Assembly: GCF_000960995.1 (NCBI RefSeq)
Contig: NZ_CP009434.1
Span: 1,488,001 to 1,552,000, forward strand
DNA from: Burkholderia glumae LMG 2196 = ATCC 33617
GTDB lineage: Bacteria; Pseudomonadota; Gammaproteobacteria; Burkholderiales; Burkholderiaceae
Length of the DNA stretch: 64,000 nt
Direction: 5' to 3'
The notes under the pieces are model-generated. The model searched no databases, was not told the DNA's origin, and saw nothing but the letters and a program-made list of their open reading frames with translations. Shown here in pieces: positions 18,901 to 26,343 of the stretch; position 1 is the first letter of the stretch, and the number at the start of each line of letters is the position of its first letter. The position numbers and the translations under genes were made by a program.

Positions 18901-20676
18901 CAGCGCTTCTTCGACCCGGTCGGCAACCTCGTTCGCGAGCATCACGCCTACGACGTGTTCGGCGTCAAGCGCAGCTTCGTGTGGCACCACGGCTACGACG
19001 AGCTGGGCAACCGGATCAGAACGGTTCGGCCCGATGGCCACGTGGTGGACTGGCTCCGCTACGGTTCCGGCCACGTCCACGGGCTGCTCGTCGACGGCGA
19101 GGAACAACTGCAGCTCGAGCGCGATGAGTTGCACCGGGAGGTGAAGCGCACGCTGTCGAGCCGAATCCAGCAGCTCACGGCCTACGATCCGGCCGGCCGC
19201 TTGGCGCGTCAGACGGTTCAGCGTCACCAAGCGCCCGGGGCGCTGAGCGCGCGCCGGTACCATTACGACGCTGCAGGCCAGCTCACGCAGATCGAGGACA
19301 ATCGGCGGGGCGCGTTGGACTACCGCTACGACCCGGTGGGGCGGCTGATCGAGGCGATTGGCCCCGGCCGGCGGGAGCGCTTCGCGTTCGACCCGGCGAG
19401 CAACATCGTCGATCCCGGCCGGCCCGAGACTGCGCGCACGCCGGGCGGCAGCGCCGGCCGCCGCGAGACCACGCTGCCGGATTCGGTGCCCCGGGTGCTG
19501 GGCAACCTGCTGCGGGAGTATGCCGGGACGCATTTCGAGTACGACGTGCAGGGCAACCTGATCGAGAAGCGCTCGCCGGCGGGCGTGCAGCGGTTCGAAT
19601 GGGACGGGTTCGACCGGATGCGAGCCGCCCACGTGGCTGAACAGTCGCGGCAGGCGGCGGCGACGTATTTCTATGACGCCTTCGGCCGACGCATCGCGAA
19701 GGAAGTGAACGGCGCGCGAACCGTCTACGGATGGGATGGGGATACGCTGGCCTACGAGTCGGCCGACGAGCACAGCACGCATTACCTGTACGAGCCCGAG
19801 ACGTTTGTGCCGATGGCGCAGTACGCTGGCGCGCCGGTGAACGGCATCGAGACGCCGGCGGCCTCGAGCGCTGACCGCTACACGCCGGAGGACGATCCGC
19901 TGCAGCGCGTGCCGGCGGCGGCTGCGGCTGCGCACCTGGTGTTCTATCACTGCGATCAGATCGGCACGCCGCTGATGATGACGGATGAGGCGGGCGAACT
20001 GGTGTGGGAGGCGAGCTACCGTGCGTGGGGCGAGGCGCAGGAGGTGATAGAGCGGGCGTCGGCCGCGGCCGGCATCGATGTCGTGCGGAATCCGCTGCGG
20101 TTTCAGGGGCAGCACGTTGATGACGAGACCGGCCTTCACTACAACCGGTATCGGTACTACGATCCGCAGGTCGGTCGTTTCATTAACAAAGATCCGATCG
20201 GCCTGGCCGGAGGGCCGAACAATTATCAATATGCCCCCAATCCGCTGGGATGGATTGATCCTCTTGGCTTGGCGCGTTGTCGGTGCAACTGTGAGCAGGT
20301 GCTCGCAGACATGCGAGCAAATGGCCGAGCGTATGGCCCAAAGTCAGAGACACCTGCGGACGGACATCACATCATCCAGCATGCTTCGGTGCCGGAGGGG
20401 ACGGTCGGGTACTCGTATGGTGGGGCTCCAGCAGTTCAACTGGAAGGGCCCTCTACTCGCGTCGGATCGGAGCATTACGCAGCTACAACGGTACAACGAC
20501 AGGCAGGCGGCGGAACTTACGCCGCTGAGCGCAGAATCGGTTACAAGGCGATTCGGCGAGCTGGCCTCTCCTCTCAGGAGGCGAGATGTCTAATCACCAA
20601 GCATGTTGACCCATATTTCGAAAAACTTGGGTTCACCGGGGATTCACCGATGCGAACCGTAAAGAATCGGCGATAG
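15994..20676 (+). CDS. Rhs-family polymorphic toxin with nuclease-like C terminus
   Basis: 1560-residue effector of the kind exported by type VI secretion. Residues 1-360 form an alpha-helical N-terminal region with a hydrophobic stretch (WVNLGLDLIGVIPIPMG); I see no PAAR motif. A DUF6531-type start (GDEWIDHDDFVIDGPLPIAW) opens the cage of about 40 YD/Rhs repeats. The core ends with the hallmark VGRFINKDPIGL...GWIDPLGLA near residue 1425. The variable tip (about 134 residues) has DGHHIIQHAS, a GHH/HNH-like metal-nuclease motif, and further conserved-looking His and Arg; the exact fold is not certain. The tip is lower in GC than the core. The likely immunity gene follows after 8 bases. No vgrG or chaperone is adjacent. 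Confidence 0.9.
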   Translation: MTASTQIQPKPTDVFVSPLDDLHPADIDANLKALDRWLVDVSGGVLTLDRVETIARNAPVLANIFAAVDLIADIRAMIDHGDRPIDLFDWVNLGLDLIGVIPIPMGTAQIRMGARPMLKLLREEIAKNGKAMGEAAMQMVRDGIITAIVASLQARYAGEIETFLTALRAELAAVLSAAADYVGKVMNGLADLFAHAAGEPLDYGKDLDQAGQHLSAATRNILYEPGEAFDNIGALFYDAVRVVGKETINTATSVAKYIDSDASAKLMSVANSLRRKVPAVQQAVRGLDGNEVGKIGWLILVCEEGVMRWRKTHPKPQAVGIPSKGASKAEERRGQGPTETLGATAPAKHPGPNCCNSTGPVPTPAASSPGSIGYALGDEWIDHDDFVIDGPLPIAWTRTYRSFFDGNDEQGELGPRWITPYTVRFDVQATKLVYHDAEGRSLDYPLLEVGGAHDDRAENLTLLRVDERWIALTRGHDMLEAYERHGDRYRLAFVKDRAGNQLTADYDEAGRLYRLLVPHRQVAFKHDARGRIVEVFEHDADGERVGRLAAYEYDAQGDLVAASDRYGNRREYRYRHHLLTRYTDRTGRGMNLEWDGTDPKARCVREYRDDGSDEVRLAWHPSFRMVAITDALGQVTRHYYTIKGYSFRVIHPDGSEEWLYRDRNDKLVQYIHRDGGTEFFDYDARGNLTRHQRVDGSVIEMVYDQQDQLVKTIDPHGHAWIQEYDAAGNVVLARDPLGHETKYQYNAQGLPTAVVDAKGGKKSLEYDESGRLLSFRDCSGKTTHWTYDAAGRLVEMRDPAGTPTSYRYGANGQLEEIVSPAGTEHIQHDAEGRLLAATDPLQRTTCYTYDAGGRVITRIDALGQRLAYGYDRLGRLVRLTDANDAAYTFRYDPAGQLAEETEFDGKTRRYRYDEASGRLASIEEAGRTTELGQDRAGRISRRSCGDEAEQYGYDASGRLVEASNRYSRIQRFFDPVGNLVREHHAYDVFGVKRSFVWHHGYDELGNRIRTVRPDGHVVDWLRYGSGHVHGLLVDGEEQLQLERDELHREVKRTLSSRIQQLTAYDPAGRLARQTVQRHQAPGALSARRYHYDAAGQLTQIEDNRRGALDYRYDPVGRLIEAIGPGRRERFAFDPASNIVDPGRPETARTPGGSAGRRETTLPDSVPRVLGNLLREYAGTHFEYDVQGNLIEKRSPAGVQRFEWDGFDRMRAAHVAEQSRQAAATYFYDAFGRRIAKEVNGARTVYGWDGDTLAYESADEHSTHYLYEPETFVPMAQYAGAPVNGIETPAASSADRYTPEDDPLQRVPAAAAAAHLVFYHCDQIGTPLMMTDEAGELVWEASYRAWGEAQEVIERASAAAGIDVVRNPLRFQGQHVDDETGLHYNRYRYYDPQVGRFINKDPIGLAGGPNNYQYAPNPLGWIDPLGLARCRCNCEQVLADMRANGRAYGPKSETPADGHHIIQHASVPEGTVGYSYGGAPAVQLEGPSTRVGSEHYAATTVQRQAGGGTYAAERRIGYKAIRRAGLSSQEARCLITKHVDPYFEKLGFTGDSPMRTVKNRR

Positions 20677-20684
20677 GAGGAAGT

Positions 20685-21047
20685 ATGGAACGCAAGTTGA
20701 TGGATTATCCGATTTATGTGCCGCTGGTAAAGCATATCTGCGGCGAGATGAGCCAAGGCCATTTTGATGAACTAGTACGTCAAGGTCTCGCTGGGCCGAG
20801 CACCGCGTCAGAGTATAGAGTTGCGCTGGACGCCTGTTTGGGTAATGAGGCGATGGCGCCGATTCCGGATCAAGCCCTGTTGGAGGGGTATGTATTTGAG
20901 ATCGGTGGGAATGCACCAGACCAGTTATCTATCGAGGTGCCGCTCTTTACGAATAACGGACGATCGGATGCTTTTGCGGTTTTCCGGGTGAAGAGAGACG
21001 AGTCTGCGCAGTCAACACTGTACCTATACGACATATTGATGCCGTGA
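20685..21047 (+). CDS. Probable immunity protein for the first Rhs toxin
   Basis: 120-residue acidic cytoplasmic protein starting MERKLMDYPIYVPLVKHICG, 8 bases after the Rhs stop and preceded by a strong GGAGGAAG ribosome-binding site. Position, size, acidity and lower GC are those of an immunity partner that blocks the toxin tip. I do not assign a family with confidence. Translation coupling would keep immunity in step with toxin. Confidence 0.75.
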   Translation: MERKLMDYPIYVPLVKHICGEMSQGHFDELVRQGLAGPSTASEYRVALDACLGNEAMAPIPDQALLEGYVFEIGGNAPDQLSIEVPLFTNNGRSDAFAVFRVKRDESAQSTLYLYDILMP

Positions 21048-21083
21048 GAAGTCGCGCTGACCTGCCGTTGGGAAAACTCGAGT

Positions 21084-21412
21084 CGGCGAGGAGCAACTGC
21101 AGCTCGAGCGCGATGAGTTGCACCGGGAGGTGAAGCGCACGCTGTCGAGCCGAATCCAGCAACTCACGGCCTACGATCCGGCTGGCCGCATGGAGCGTCA
21201 GATGGTTCAGCGCCATCACGCCCCCGAGGCCTTGAGTGCGCGCCGTTACCACCACGACACCGCTGGCCAGTTCACCCAAATCGAGGACAATCGGCCGGGC
21301 GCGGTGGACTACCGCTACGACCCGATTAGCCGGTTGATCGAGGCGATTGGCCCCGGCCGGCCCGAACGCCGGGCGGCAGCGTCGGCCGCCGCGAGACCAC
21401 GTGCCCAGGGTG
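21084..21412 (+). pseudogene. Displaced Rhs core fragment
   Basis: The sequence repeats the Rhs core at about 19097-19510 with only scattered substitutions: EEQLQLERDELHREVKRTLS, then SRIQQLTAYDPAGRMERQMV. It has lost short segments near its 3' end and runs out of homology around 21412. There is no start codon context. It is the left part of a second, displaced Rhs tip whose right part is at 23266. Confidence 0.85.
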
Positions 21413-21445
21413 CTGCTCCAGCGTCGGGGCGGATTACACGCTGTT

Positions 21446-21480
21446 TTGTACTGACATTGTCAGTACAATTACCCTATACT
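21446..21480 (+). promoter_or_regulatory. Toxin-antitoxin promoter with a 23-bp palindromic operator
   Basis: A perfect odd palindrome, half-site TTGTACTGACA around a central T, spans 21446-21468. The promoter -35 CTGACA (21451-21456), 18-bp spacer and -10 TATACT (21475-21480) overlap it, and the antitoxin starts at 21504. A ribbon-helix-helix antitoxin of the DUF1778 type would be expected to bind here and repress its own operon. Confidence 0.75.
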
Positions 21481-21503
21481 GGTGTCTTCACCGGGAGCAG
21501 CCC

Positions 21504-21785
21504 ATGACCTCGACCACCCCACGCGACACTCTGAACCTACGCATTCGTCCTGACGATCGCAGCTTGATTGACCGCGCCGCAGCGGCCGCCCACAAAACGC
21601 GTACCGACTTCGTTCTGGACGCAGCGCGGGCCGCCGCCGAACAGACCTTGCTCGACCAGGTTGTTCTGAGCGCCGAGCCGCAGGCCTACGCGGCCTTCCT
21701 GGCGCGTTTGGACGAGCCCGTCCAACCGAACGAGGCATTGCGCCAGACCATGCAGACACGCGCGCCCTGGGACCCCGCTGCGTGA
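21504..21785 (+). CDS. DUF1778 antitoxin (TacA-like)
   Basis: 93-residue protein. The N-terminal 50 residues (LNLRIRPDDRSLIDRAAAAA) fit the ribbon-helix-helix DNA-binding fold of DUF1778 antitoxins; the C-terminal tail (about residues 60-93) would wrap the toxin. GGGAG precedes the ATG. The stop overlaps the GTG start of the GNAT toxin (GTGA). Expected role: neutralise the acetyltransferase and repress the operon at the palindrome upstream. Confidence 0.9.
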   Translation: MTSTTPRDTLNLRIRPDDRSLIDRAAAAAHKTRTDFVLDAARAAAEQTLLDQVVLSAEPQAYAAFLARLDEPVQPNEALRQTMQTRAPWDPAA

Positions 21786-22279
21786 CGGGCTGGCGCGCGC
21801 CCGAACCGCTCAGCGACGCGCACGGGCTCGACGATTTCGATTCCGGCGTCGCGAGCCTCGACACGTGGCTCAAACGCCGTGCACTGGCCAATCAGCGTAG
21901 CGGTGCGTCGCGGACCTTTGTGGCGACGCGAGACGGTCGAGTGGGGGCGTACTACGCACTCGCGTCCGGCGCGGTTACGCTCGAGGTCGCACCGGGCCGC
22001 TTCCGGCGCAACATGCCCGATCCGATACCGGTGGTTGTGCTCGGGCGTCTCGCCGTCGATCGCGCCCATCAGGGCATTGGGGTTGGGCGTGCGCTGGTAC
22101 GCGATGCCGGCTTGCGTGTGTTGCACGCCGCAGCGGCCATCGGGATTCGCGGCCTGATCGTGCATGCACTCTCGGACTCGGCCAAGGCGTTCTATGAGCG
22201 GGTCGGCTTTGAGGCGTCGCCGCTCGATCCGATGCTGCTCCTGATCACGCTGGCCGACCTCGAGCACGCCTTGTCATGA
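21782..22279 (+). CDS. GNAT acetyltransferase toxin (TacT-like)
   Basis: 165-residue GCN5-related acetyltransferase. LGRLAVDRAHQGIGVGRAL contains the acetyl-CoA-binding QxxGxG-type loop and AKAFYERVGFE is the usual C-terminal GNAT motif. Members paired with DUF1778 antitoxins acetylate the amino acid on charged tRNA and stop translation. It starts at GTG 21782 within a 4-base overlap with the antitoxin stop. Confidence 0.9.
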   Translation: MTGWRAPEPLSDAHGLDDFDSGVASLDTWLKRRALANQRSGASRTFVATRDGRVGAYYALASGAVTLEVAPGRFRRNMPDPIPVVVLGRLAVDRAHQGIGVGRALVRDAGLRVLHAAAAIGIRGLIVHALSDSAKAFYERVGFEASPLDPMLLLITLADLEHALS

Positions 22280-22359
22280 CATCGGGCCTATGAGGCAACT
22301 GGCGAGAACCGGGCCAAACTGCTGTTGGCTGGCCCCGCACGCCATTTGAACCCCTGAAG

Positions 22360-22857
22360 ATGGCACCGACGAAACCCGAACCACCGCATTCGCCACGCAG
22401 CCTACTCACGCTCAAACGCTCGCGTCCTGCGCCGGCGCCAGCGGGTGCCGCCGAGCGGCCTGAACCCGGGCCGCGAAAAGGGCCGCCCCCGAAACGGGTT
22501 CCCTATTTCGCCAATCGCCCGCCGCTCCCGGTCGAGGCTACCCTGGCTAAGCTCCAGAGGCACTTCGCAGTGGCGTTTCCGCCAGAGCCGGCCGCCCCCT
22601 TGCCTTTGTGCGTGCGTGTTCAGCGCAAGTTTTGGCGTTACCTGGCGCAATATGACATTGGCGAGGACGAACTGGACGCGGCGCTGGCTGTTTGGTGCTC
22701 GGCACCGCGGTACCTGCGAACCATTGTCGAGGGCGCAACGCGTGTCGACCCCGAGGGCCGACCGGCAGGACGGGTGCCGGCCGCCAATGCGGCCGATGCG
22801 AGCGATTGCGCCACGCCTTGTCGGGCCAATCGAAGTGACTTGGTCACGATCGCTTGA
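22360..22857 (+). CDS. ProQ/FinO-family RNA-binding protein
   Basis: 165 residues. A Pro/Arg/Lys-rich N-terminal arm (about 1-50) precedes a FinO/ProQ domain: PLPLCVRVQRKFWRYLAQYD, the W-C-S-x-x-Y helix motif in VWCSAPRYLRTIVEG, then TRVDPEGRPAGRV. Such proteins bind the base of structured RNAs and terminators and are common on plasmids. The last 25 residues (NAADASDCATPCRANRSD) look non-native, suggesting a truncated or frameshifted C terminus. It lies in the insert that splits the displaced Rhs tip. Confidence 0.75.
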   Translation: MAPTKPEPPHSPRSLLTLKRSRPAPAPAGAAERPEPGPRKGPPPKRVPYFANRPPLPVEATLAKLQRHFAVAFPPEPAAPLPLCVRVQRKFWRYLAQYDIGEDELDAALAVWCSAPRYLRTIVEGATRVDPEGRPAGRVPAANAADASDCATPCRANRSDLVTIA

Positions 22858-23265
22858 CATGACCATCGCGTCGCACGTGCCGCACTCGTGACGACCGGTT
22901 CGAGCAGTCGGCGCTGCCCGAGCCGCGCACCTATAGCCGCACTGAATTCACGGCGCTGCGCCCGCGTCTCAAAGCCCCGCCAACGGCGACGCGCTCCATA
23001 TGGCAGGGCGCAGCCCTGCACCCGCAAGAATTGTCACGCCGGGACGCCCGGCTAACAGCCGCCCGCGGGCAACCCGGGCTCAATCTAGATCGAACTGAGT
23101 CTGCTGTTGCACCTGCTGTTGCCGCCGAGGCTGCGGCGCTGCGTTGGCCGGCTGCGGTTGCAGCGAGAAGTTAGCCAACTGAGCCTCCTTGTGCTCGCGA
23201 AGCGTCTGCGGAGCGCTTGGCTGACGGCCCAGCAGGCCGTCGCGGCGCCTGTCGTGTAAACCGCA
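22858..23265. other. Remnant-bearing stretch right of the FinO/ProQ gene
   Basis: A plus-strand frame near 22897-23010 reads RFEQSALPEPRTYSRTEFTA, resembling the N terminus of a plasmid-type tyrosine-recombinase family, but it decays within 40 residues. A minus-strand frame ending at 23080 reads HKEAQLANFSLQPQPANAAP and then a Gln-rich end; it could be the tail of another lost gene. Neither is intact. Homology to the Rhs core resumes at about 23266. Confidence 0.3.
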
Positions 23266-23866
23266 AGGTATATGACGCGTTCGGCCGACGCATCGCGAAG
23301 GAGGTGAACGGCGCGCGAACCGTCTACGGATGGGATGGGGATACGCTGGCCTACGAGTCAGCCGACGAGCACAGCACGCATTACCTGTACGAGCTCGAGA
23401 CGTTTGTGCCGATGGCGCAATACGCTGGCGCACCGGTGAACGGCATCGAGACGCCGGCGGCCGCGAGCACCGACCGCTACACGCCGGAGGACGATCCGCT
23501 GCAGCGGGTGCCGGCTGCGGCTGCGGCGGCGCACCTGGTGTTCTATCACTGCGATCAGATCGGCACGCCGCTGATGATGACGGATGAGGCGGGCGAACTG
23601 GTGTGGGAGGCGAGCTACCGTGCGTGGGGCGAGGCGCAGGAGGTGATCGAGCGGGCGTCGGCCGCGGCCGGCATCGACGTCGTGCGGAATCCGCTGCGGT
23701 TTCAGGGGCAGCAGTTCGATGACGAGACGGGGCAGCACTACAATCGGTATCGGTATTACGATCCGGGCAGCAGTCGGTTCGTTAATAAGGACCCGATTGG
23801 GCTGACAGGCGGCATCAACATCTATCAATACGCGCCGAATCCGATAAGCTGGATTGACCCGCTAGG
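23266..23866 (+). repeat. Direct repeat of the Rhs 3' core
   Basis: About 600 bases matching 19668-20265 of the complete rhs gene with few changes, ending at the PLGL codons where toxin tips differ. Together with the 21084-21412 fragment it provides flanking homology for tip exchange. Confidence 0.85.
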
Positions 23867-24254
23867 GTTGCAGCGCACGCTTACTGGTACGACGAAGGGC
23901 GGGATGTCTCGGTGTAGCAGTGGCTGGCGTGACCGCTATGGTCCGGCCTCCATGCGCGAGCATCATTTGATCCCTCAGGCCATGATGAACAACGATAACT
24001 TCATGGCCCAAATGAAAAACGCAGGTGTCAGTGATCCTGAGGACTATATCCATCGGCAAATCGCTCAAATATCGAACGCGCAACATATCGATGTGCACGA
24101 AGGTGGTTGGAACAAGGACTGGCAAAGCTGGTACCAAAACAACCCGAACTTTACGCGTAAGGATTTGGAGGCACAGACCAAGAGCATGATGAAGGACTAC
24201 AACATCCCGCGTTCATCAAGGAACTTTGCAGAGCGATATGGTTCAGGCTGCTAA
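23266..24254 (+). pseudogene. Orphan Rhs tip with a second toxin domain
   Basis: From YDAFGRRIAKEVNGARTVYG the frame matches the last part of the complete Rhs protein almost residue for residue through RFVNKDPIGL and WIDPLGL, then diverges into a different 125-residue tip. The tip carries MREHHLIPQAMMNN and later HIDVHEGGWNKDWQSW, resembling the DUF2380/LHH-type nuclease-like toxins. There is no N-terminal half, start codon context or export domain, so it is a silent cassette that could replace the tip of the upstream Rhs gene by recombination. Its immunity gene follows. Confidence 0.85.
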
Positions 24255-24270
24255 CCCAAAGGAGGCCAAA

Positions 24271-24582
24271 ATGGCAGCTCGTCAACAATTTCAGAAGGCT
24301 TTGATGCTTCTCGACCGAGGAGCTATAGAGCGCGGCGAAGCCGTGTTGCACCAAGTGATCGAAGATGCCGGACGTGAAAACGATCAAATTGCCTTGGTCC
24401 AAGGGTTGGTGTGCCTTGGTGACTTATTGCACGAAACAAACCGGCCTTCGGAGGCTCGTCCGTATTTAGAACGCGCGGTGAAAGAGACTCGCGATGACGA
24501 TCTGTTGGCGCAGGAGTTTGCGAGAGCGTGGGAGCTTCTTAGAGTCGCTAACACAAGTCATCCACGAATCTGGAGCAGATGA
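24271..24582 (+). CDS. Probable immunity protein for the second Rhs tip, C terminus altered by an IS
   Basis: Starts MAARQQFQKALMLLDRGAIE after AAGGAGG, 16 bases past the Rhs-tip stop. The helical, TPR-like pattern (GEAVLHQVIEDAG, CLGDLLHETNRPSEARPYLE) suits an immunity protein. The IS at 24542 is inserted in the codons after AWELL: the present protein ends RVANTSHPRIWSR using IS sequence. Removing the IS and one TTA repeat gives AWELLSQPD and a stop, so the native protein was about 95 residues. Most of the fold should survive. Confidence 0.75.
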   Translation: MAARQQFQKALMLLDRGAIERGEAVLHQVIEDAGRENDQIALVQGLVCLGDLLHETNRPSEARPYLERAVKETRDDDLLAQEFARAWELLRVANTSHPRIWSR

Positions 24583-25406
24583 CGGCGGCAGCCAGGACAA
24601 GCAGAGCGGTATGAATATCGAGGCGTCGTTCGAAGCGAATTCGAAGCTTGCCGAATCCGGCGAACCAGGCATGCGTACGCTCGACGACCCAACGATGCCT
24701 GCCCAGCCGTTCGCTGCTTTCGATACCGCGGCGTGCAATACGAGCCTTGATGCCGCGCTGTCTCAGATAACGTCGACAACGCCCGAAGTCATACCCTTTG
24801 TCAGCGTGCAGTTTGCTCGGGCGCTTGCGTGGCGGACCGTTCAGCCCGGGTACCGCAGGAATGGCATCGAGCGTGGACTCGAATGCCATCGAATCGTGGC
24901 GGTTGGCTCCCGTGATCGTGACGGCCAGAGGAATGCCGCGTGCATCTACGACGATGTGTCGCTTCGATCCGAGCTTGCCGCGGTCGGTCGGGTTGGGGCC
25001 GGTTTCCTGGCCCCCCGGGGGCTGGAGACGCTGGCTCCATCGAGGCTGGCGCGTTCCCAATCGATCTGGTCGTGCTCACGCAGCCGACGCAGCATCGCCA
25101 GATGCAGCCGGCGCCATACACCGGCCGCTTGCCAGTCTCGCAGACGTCGCCAACACGTCATGCCACTGCCGAAGCCCAGTTCTTGCGGGAGGTCTTCCCA
25201 CGGGATACCGGTTTGCAGCACATATAGGATGCCGTTGAGCGCAGCTCGGTCATCGACCGTGCGCCGCCGTCCGCCCTTGGGCGATGGGGTGAATTCCGGA
25301 ATCAGCGGTTCCAGCTCCACCCACAACTCGTTGCTGATTTTGCGTCTTGCCATATCGCAGACGATACGACTTCTGCTACGTCATGTCTAGGTTATGTTAG
25401 CGGCTC
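24542..25406. mobile_element. IS5-family insertion sequence, complete, 865 bp (copy 1)
   Basis: Ends are GAGTCGCTAACACAAG on the left and, on the complement of the right end, GAGCCGCTAACATAAC; the 3-bp direct repeat TTA flanks it (24539-24541, 25407-25409). A second copy of identical length lies at 35655-36519 in opposite orientation, and a 142-bp internal-deletion relative surrounds 36658-37571. It is a different element from the 914-bp one though from the same group. Confidence 0.92.
24548..25353 (-). CDS. IS5-family transposase (frameshifted, 865-bp element)
   Basis: First frame from 25353 (MARRKISNELWVELEPLIPE) holds the first catalytic Asp in ERASLDGASV. The second frame, ending at 24548, contains LHADKGYDFG and WVVERTHAWF (second Asp and Glu). 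The frames join at a CCCCCGGGGGG run by a -1 slip, leading into GQETGPNPTDRGKLGS. The same arrangement in the other copy shows it is the native design. Confidence 0.88.
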
Positions 25407-25439
25407 TTAGCCAGCCTGACTAGTGCAGAAGCCAGAGTA

Positions 25440-25473
25440 AACGACAAGGGCCGCGTAAGCGGCCCTTGTCGTT
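25440..25473. terminator. Strong hairpin terminator, probably bidirectional
   Basis: Perfect 15-bp stem (25440-25454 with 25459-25473; left arm AACGACAAGGGCCGC) and a GTAA loop. The T run after the plus arm is short (GTTTCT), so it may work partly with Rho. It lies just past the original end of the second immunity gene. Confidence 0.7.
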
Positions 25474-25524
25474 TCTGGGCTAGGTGTTCGAACGTGGTCC
25501 GACGATCGGGCTCTCTTCAAAATC

Positions 25525-26091
25525 GAGCAACGCGCGGTTACGGCGATTGGCCGCTTCAAGGTCAGCCGCTTGATGGAAGAGCTGGGGTTGATTTGCAAAC
25601 AGCGCGGCAGTCACGCGTACAAACAGGCGACGGTTGAACGGATCGATATTCCGAACCATCTCAACCGCCAGTTTGAGGTTGGTGCGCCGAATCAGGTCTG
25701 GTGCGGCGACATCACGTATGTCTGGGCACAAGGCCGTTGGCATTATCTGGCGGTCGTGCTCGACCTGTTCAGGCGGCGAGTTGTCGGTTGGGCTTTCTCG
25801 ACACGCCCGGACGCCGATTGGGTCGTGCGGGCGTTGGAAATGGCCTACGAGCAACGAGGCCGACCGCAAGGGTTGTTGTTTCACTCGGACCAGGGCGGCC
25901 AATACGCAAGCCGGAAGTTCCATCAGCGTCTGTGGCGCTACCGGGTAAAGCAGAGCATGAGCCGTCGTGGAAATTGCTGGGACAATTCCCCGATGGAGCG
26001 GCTGCTCCGCAGCTTCAAGACGGAATGGCTGCCGTCAGTGGGTTACATGTCGACGCAGGAAGCACACCGGAATATCAGTCATTACCTGATG
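25525..26091 (+). pseudogene. IS3-family transposase orfB fragment
   Basis: An open frame without a proper start reads VSRLMEELGLICKQRGSHAY, then PNQVWCGDITYVWAQGRWHY with the first catalytic Asp, LLFHSDQGGQYAS with the second, and NCWDNSPMERLLRSFKTEW with the Glu. The 5' end of the gene and its last 20 or so codons are missing; it stops at SHYLM where the 77-bp IS481-end element begins. It belongs to a different IS3 subgroup from the remnant at 13562. Confidence 0.85.
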
Positions 26092-26168
26092 TGTAGAAGT
26101 CGAGCCCGGATCTGACAGTTACCCATTCCGACGGCGCGTAACTGTCAGATCAAGTCTGAACTTCTACA
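26092..26168. mobile_element. 77-bp fusion of the two ends of an IS481 element
   Basis: The first 43 bases match the right end of the 14362-15576 element read inward (TGTAGAAGTCG... then ATCTGACAGTTACCC and TTCCGACGG). The last 32 match its left end on the opposite strand (..CTGTCAGATCAAGTCTGAAC, TTCTACA). The transposase is wholly absent. The flanks come from different IS families and show no clear direct repeat. Confidence 0.8.
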
Positions 26169-26258
26169 GATTACGAGCGTCTGCCTGAAACGCTGGCCGG
26201 CTTGCACTTCGTCGTCTTTGTCTCCTTGATGCTCGCGCGCGCGGCTCAGTACATTTGA
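26169..26258 (+). pseudogene. C-terminal fragment of an IS5-type transposase
   Basis: Thirty codons, DYERLPETLAGLHFVVFVSL and then MLARAAQYI plus stop, match the usual C terminus of IS5-type transposases. Nothing upstream belongs to it, so the 77-bp element marks a deletion junction. Confidence 0.65.
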
Positions 26259-26343
26259 AAGTGCATAACACGCTCTCAGGTTTGATCGCCGTGGCCCTCG
26301 AATCGGCATTCCAGTTTCGTGTCCCCTCAGACAACGGATCTAT

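Noticed and set aside
18241..20229. Minus-strand open frame of 662 codons inside rhs
   Set aside because: It is an antisense shadow of the Rhs repeats, with Val/Arg/Ala-rich text repeating at the same period as the YD repeats and no start signal.
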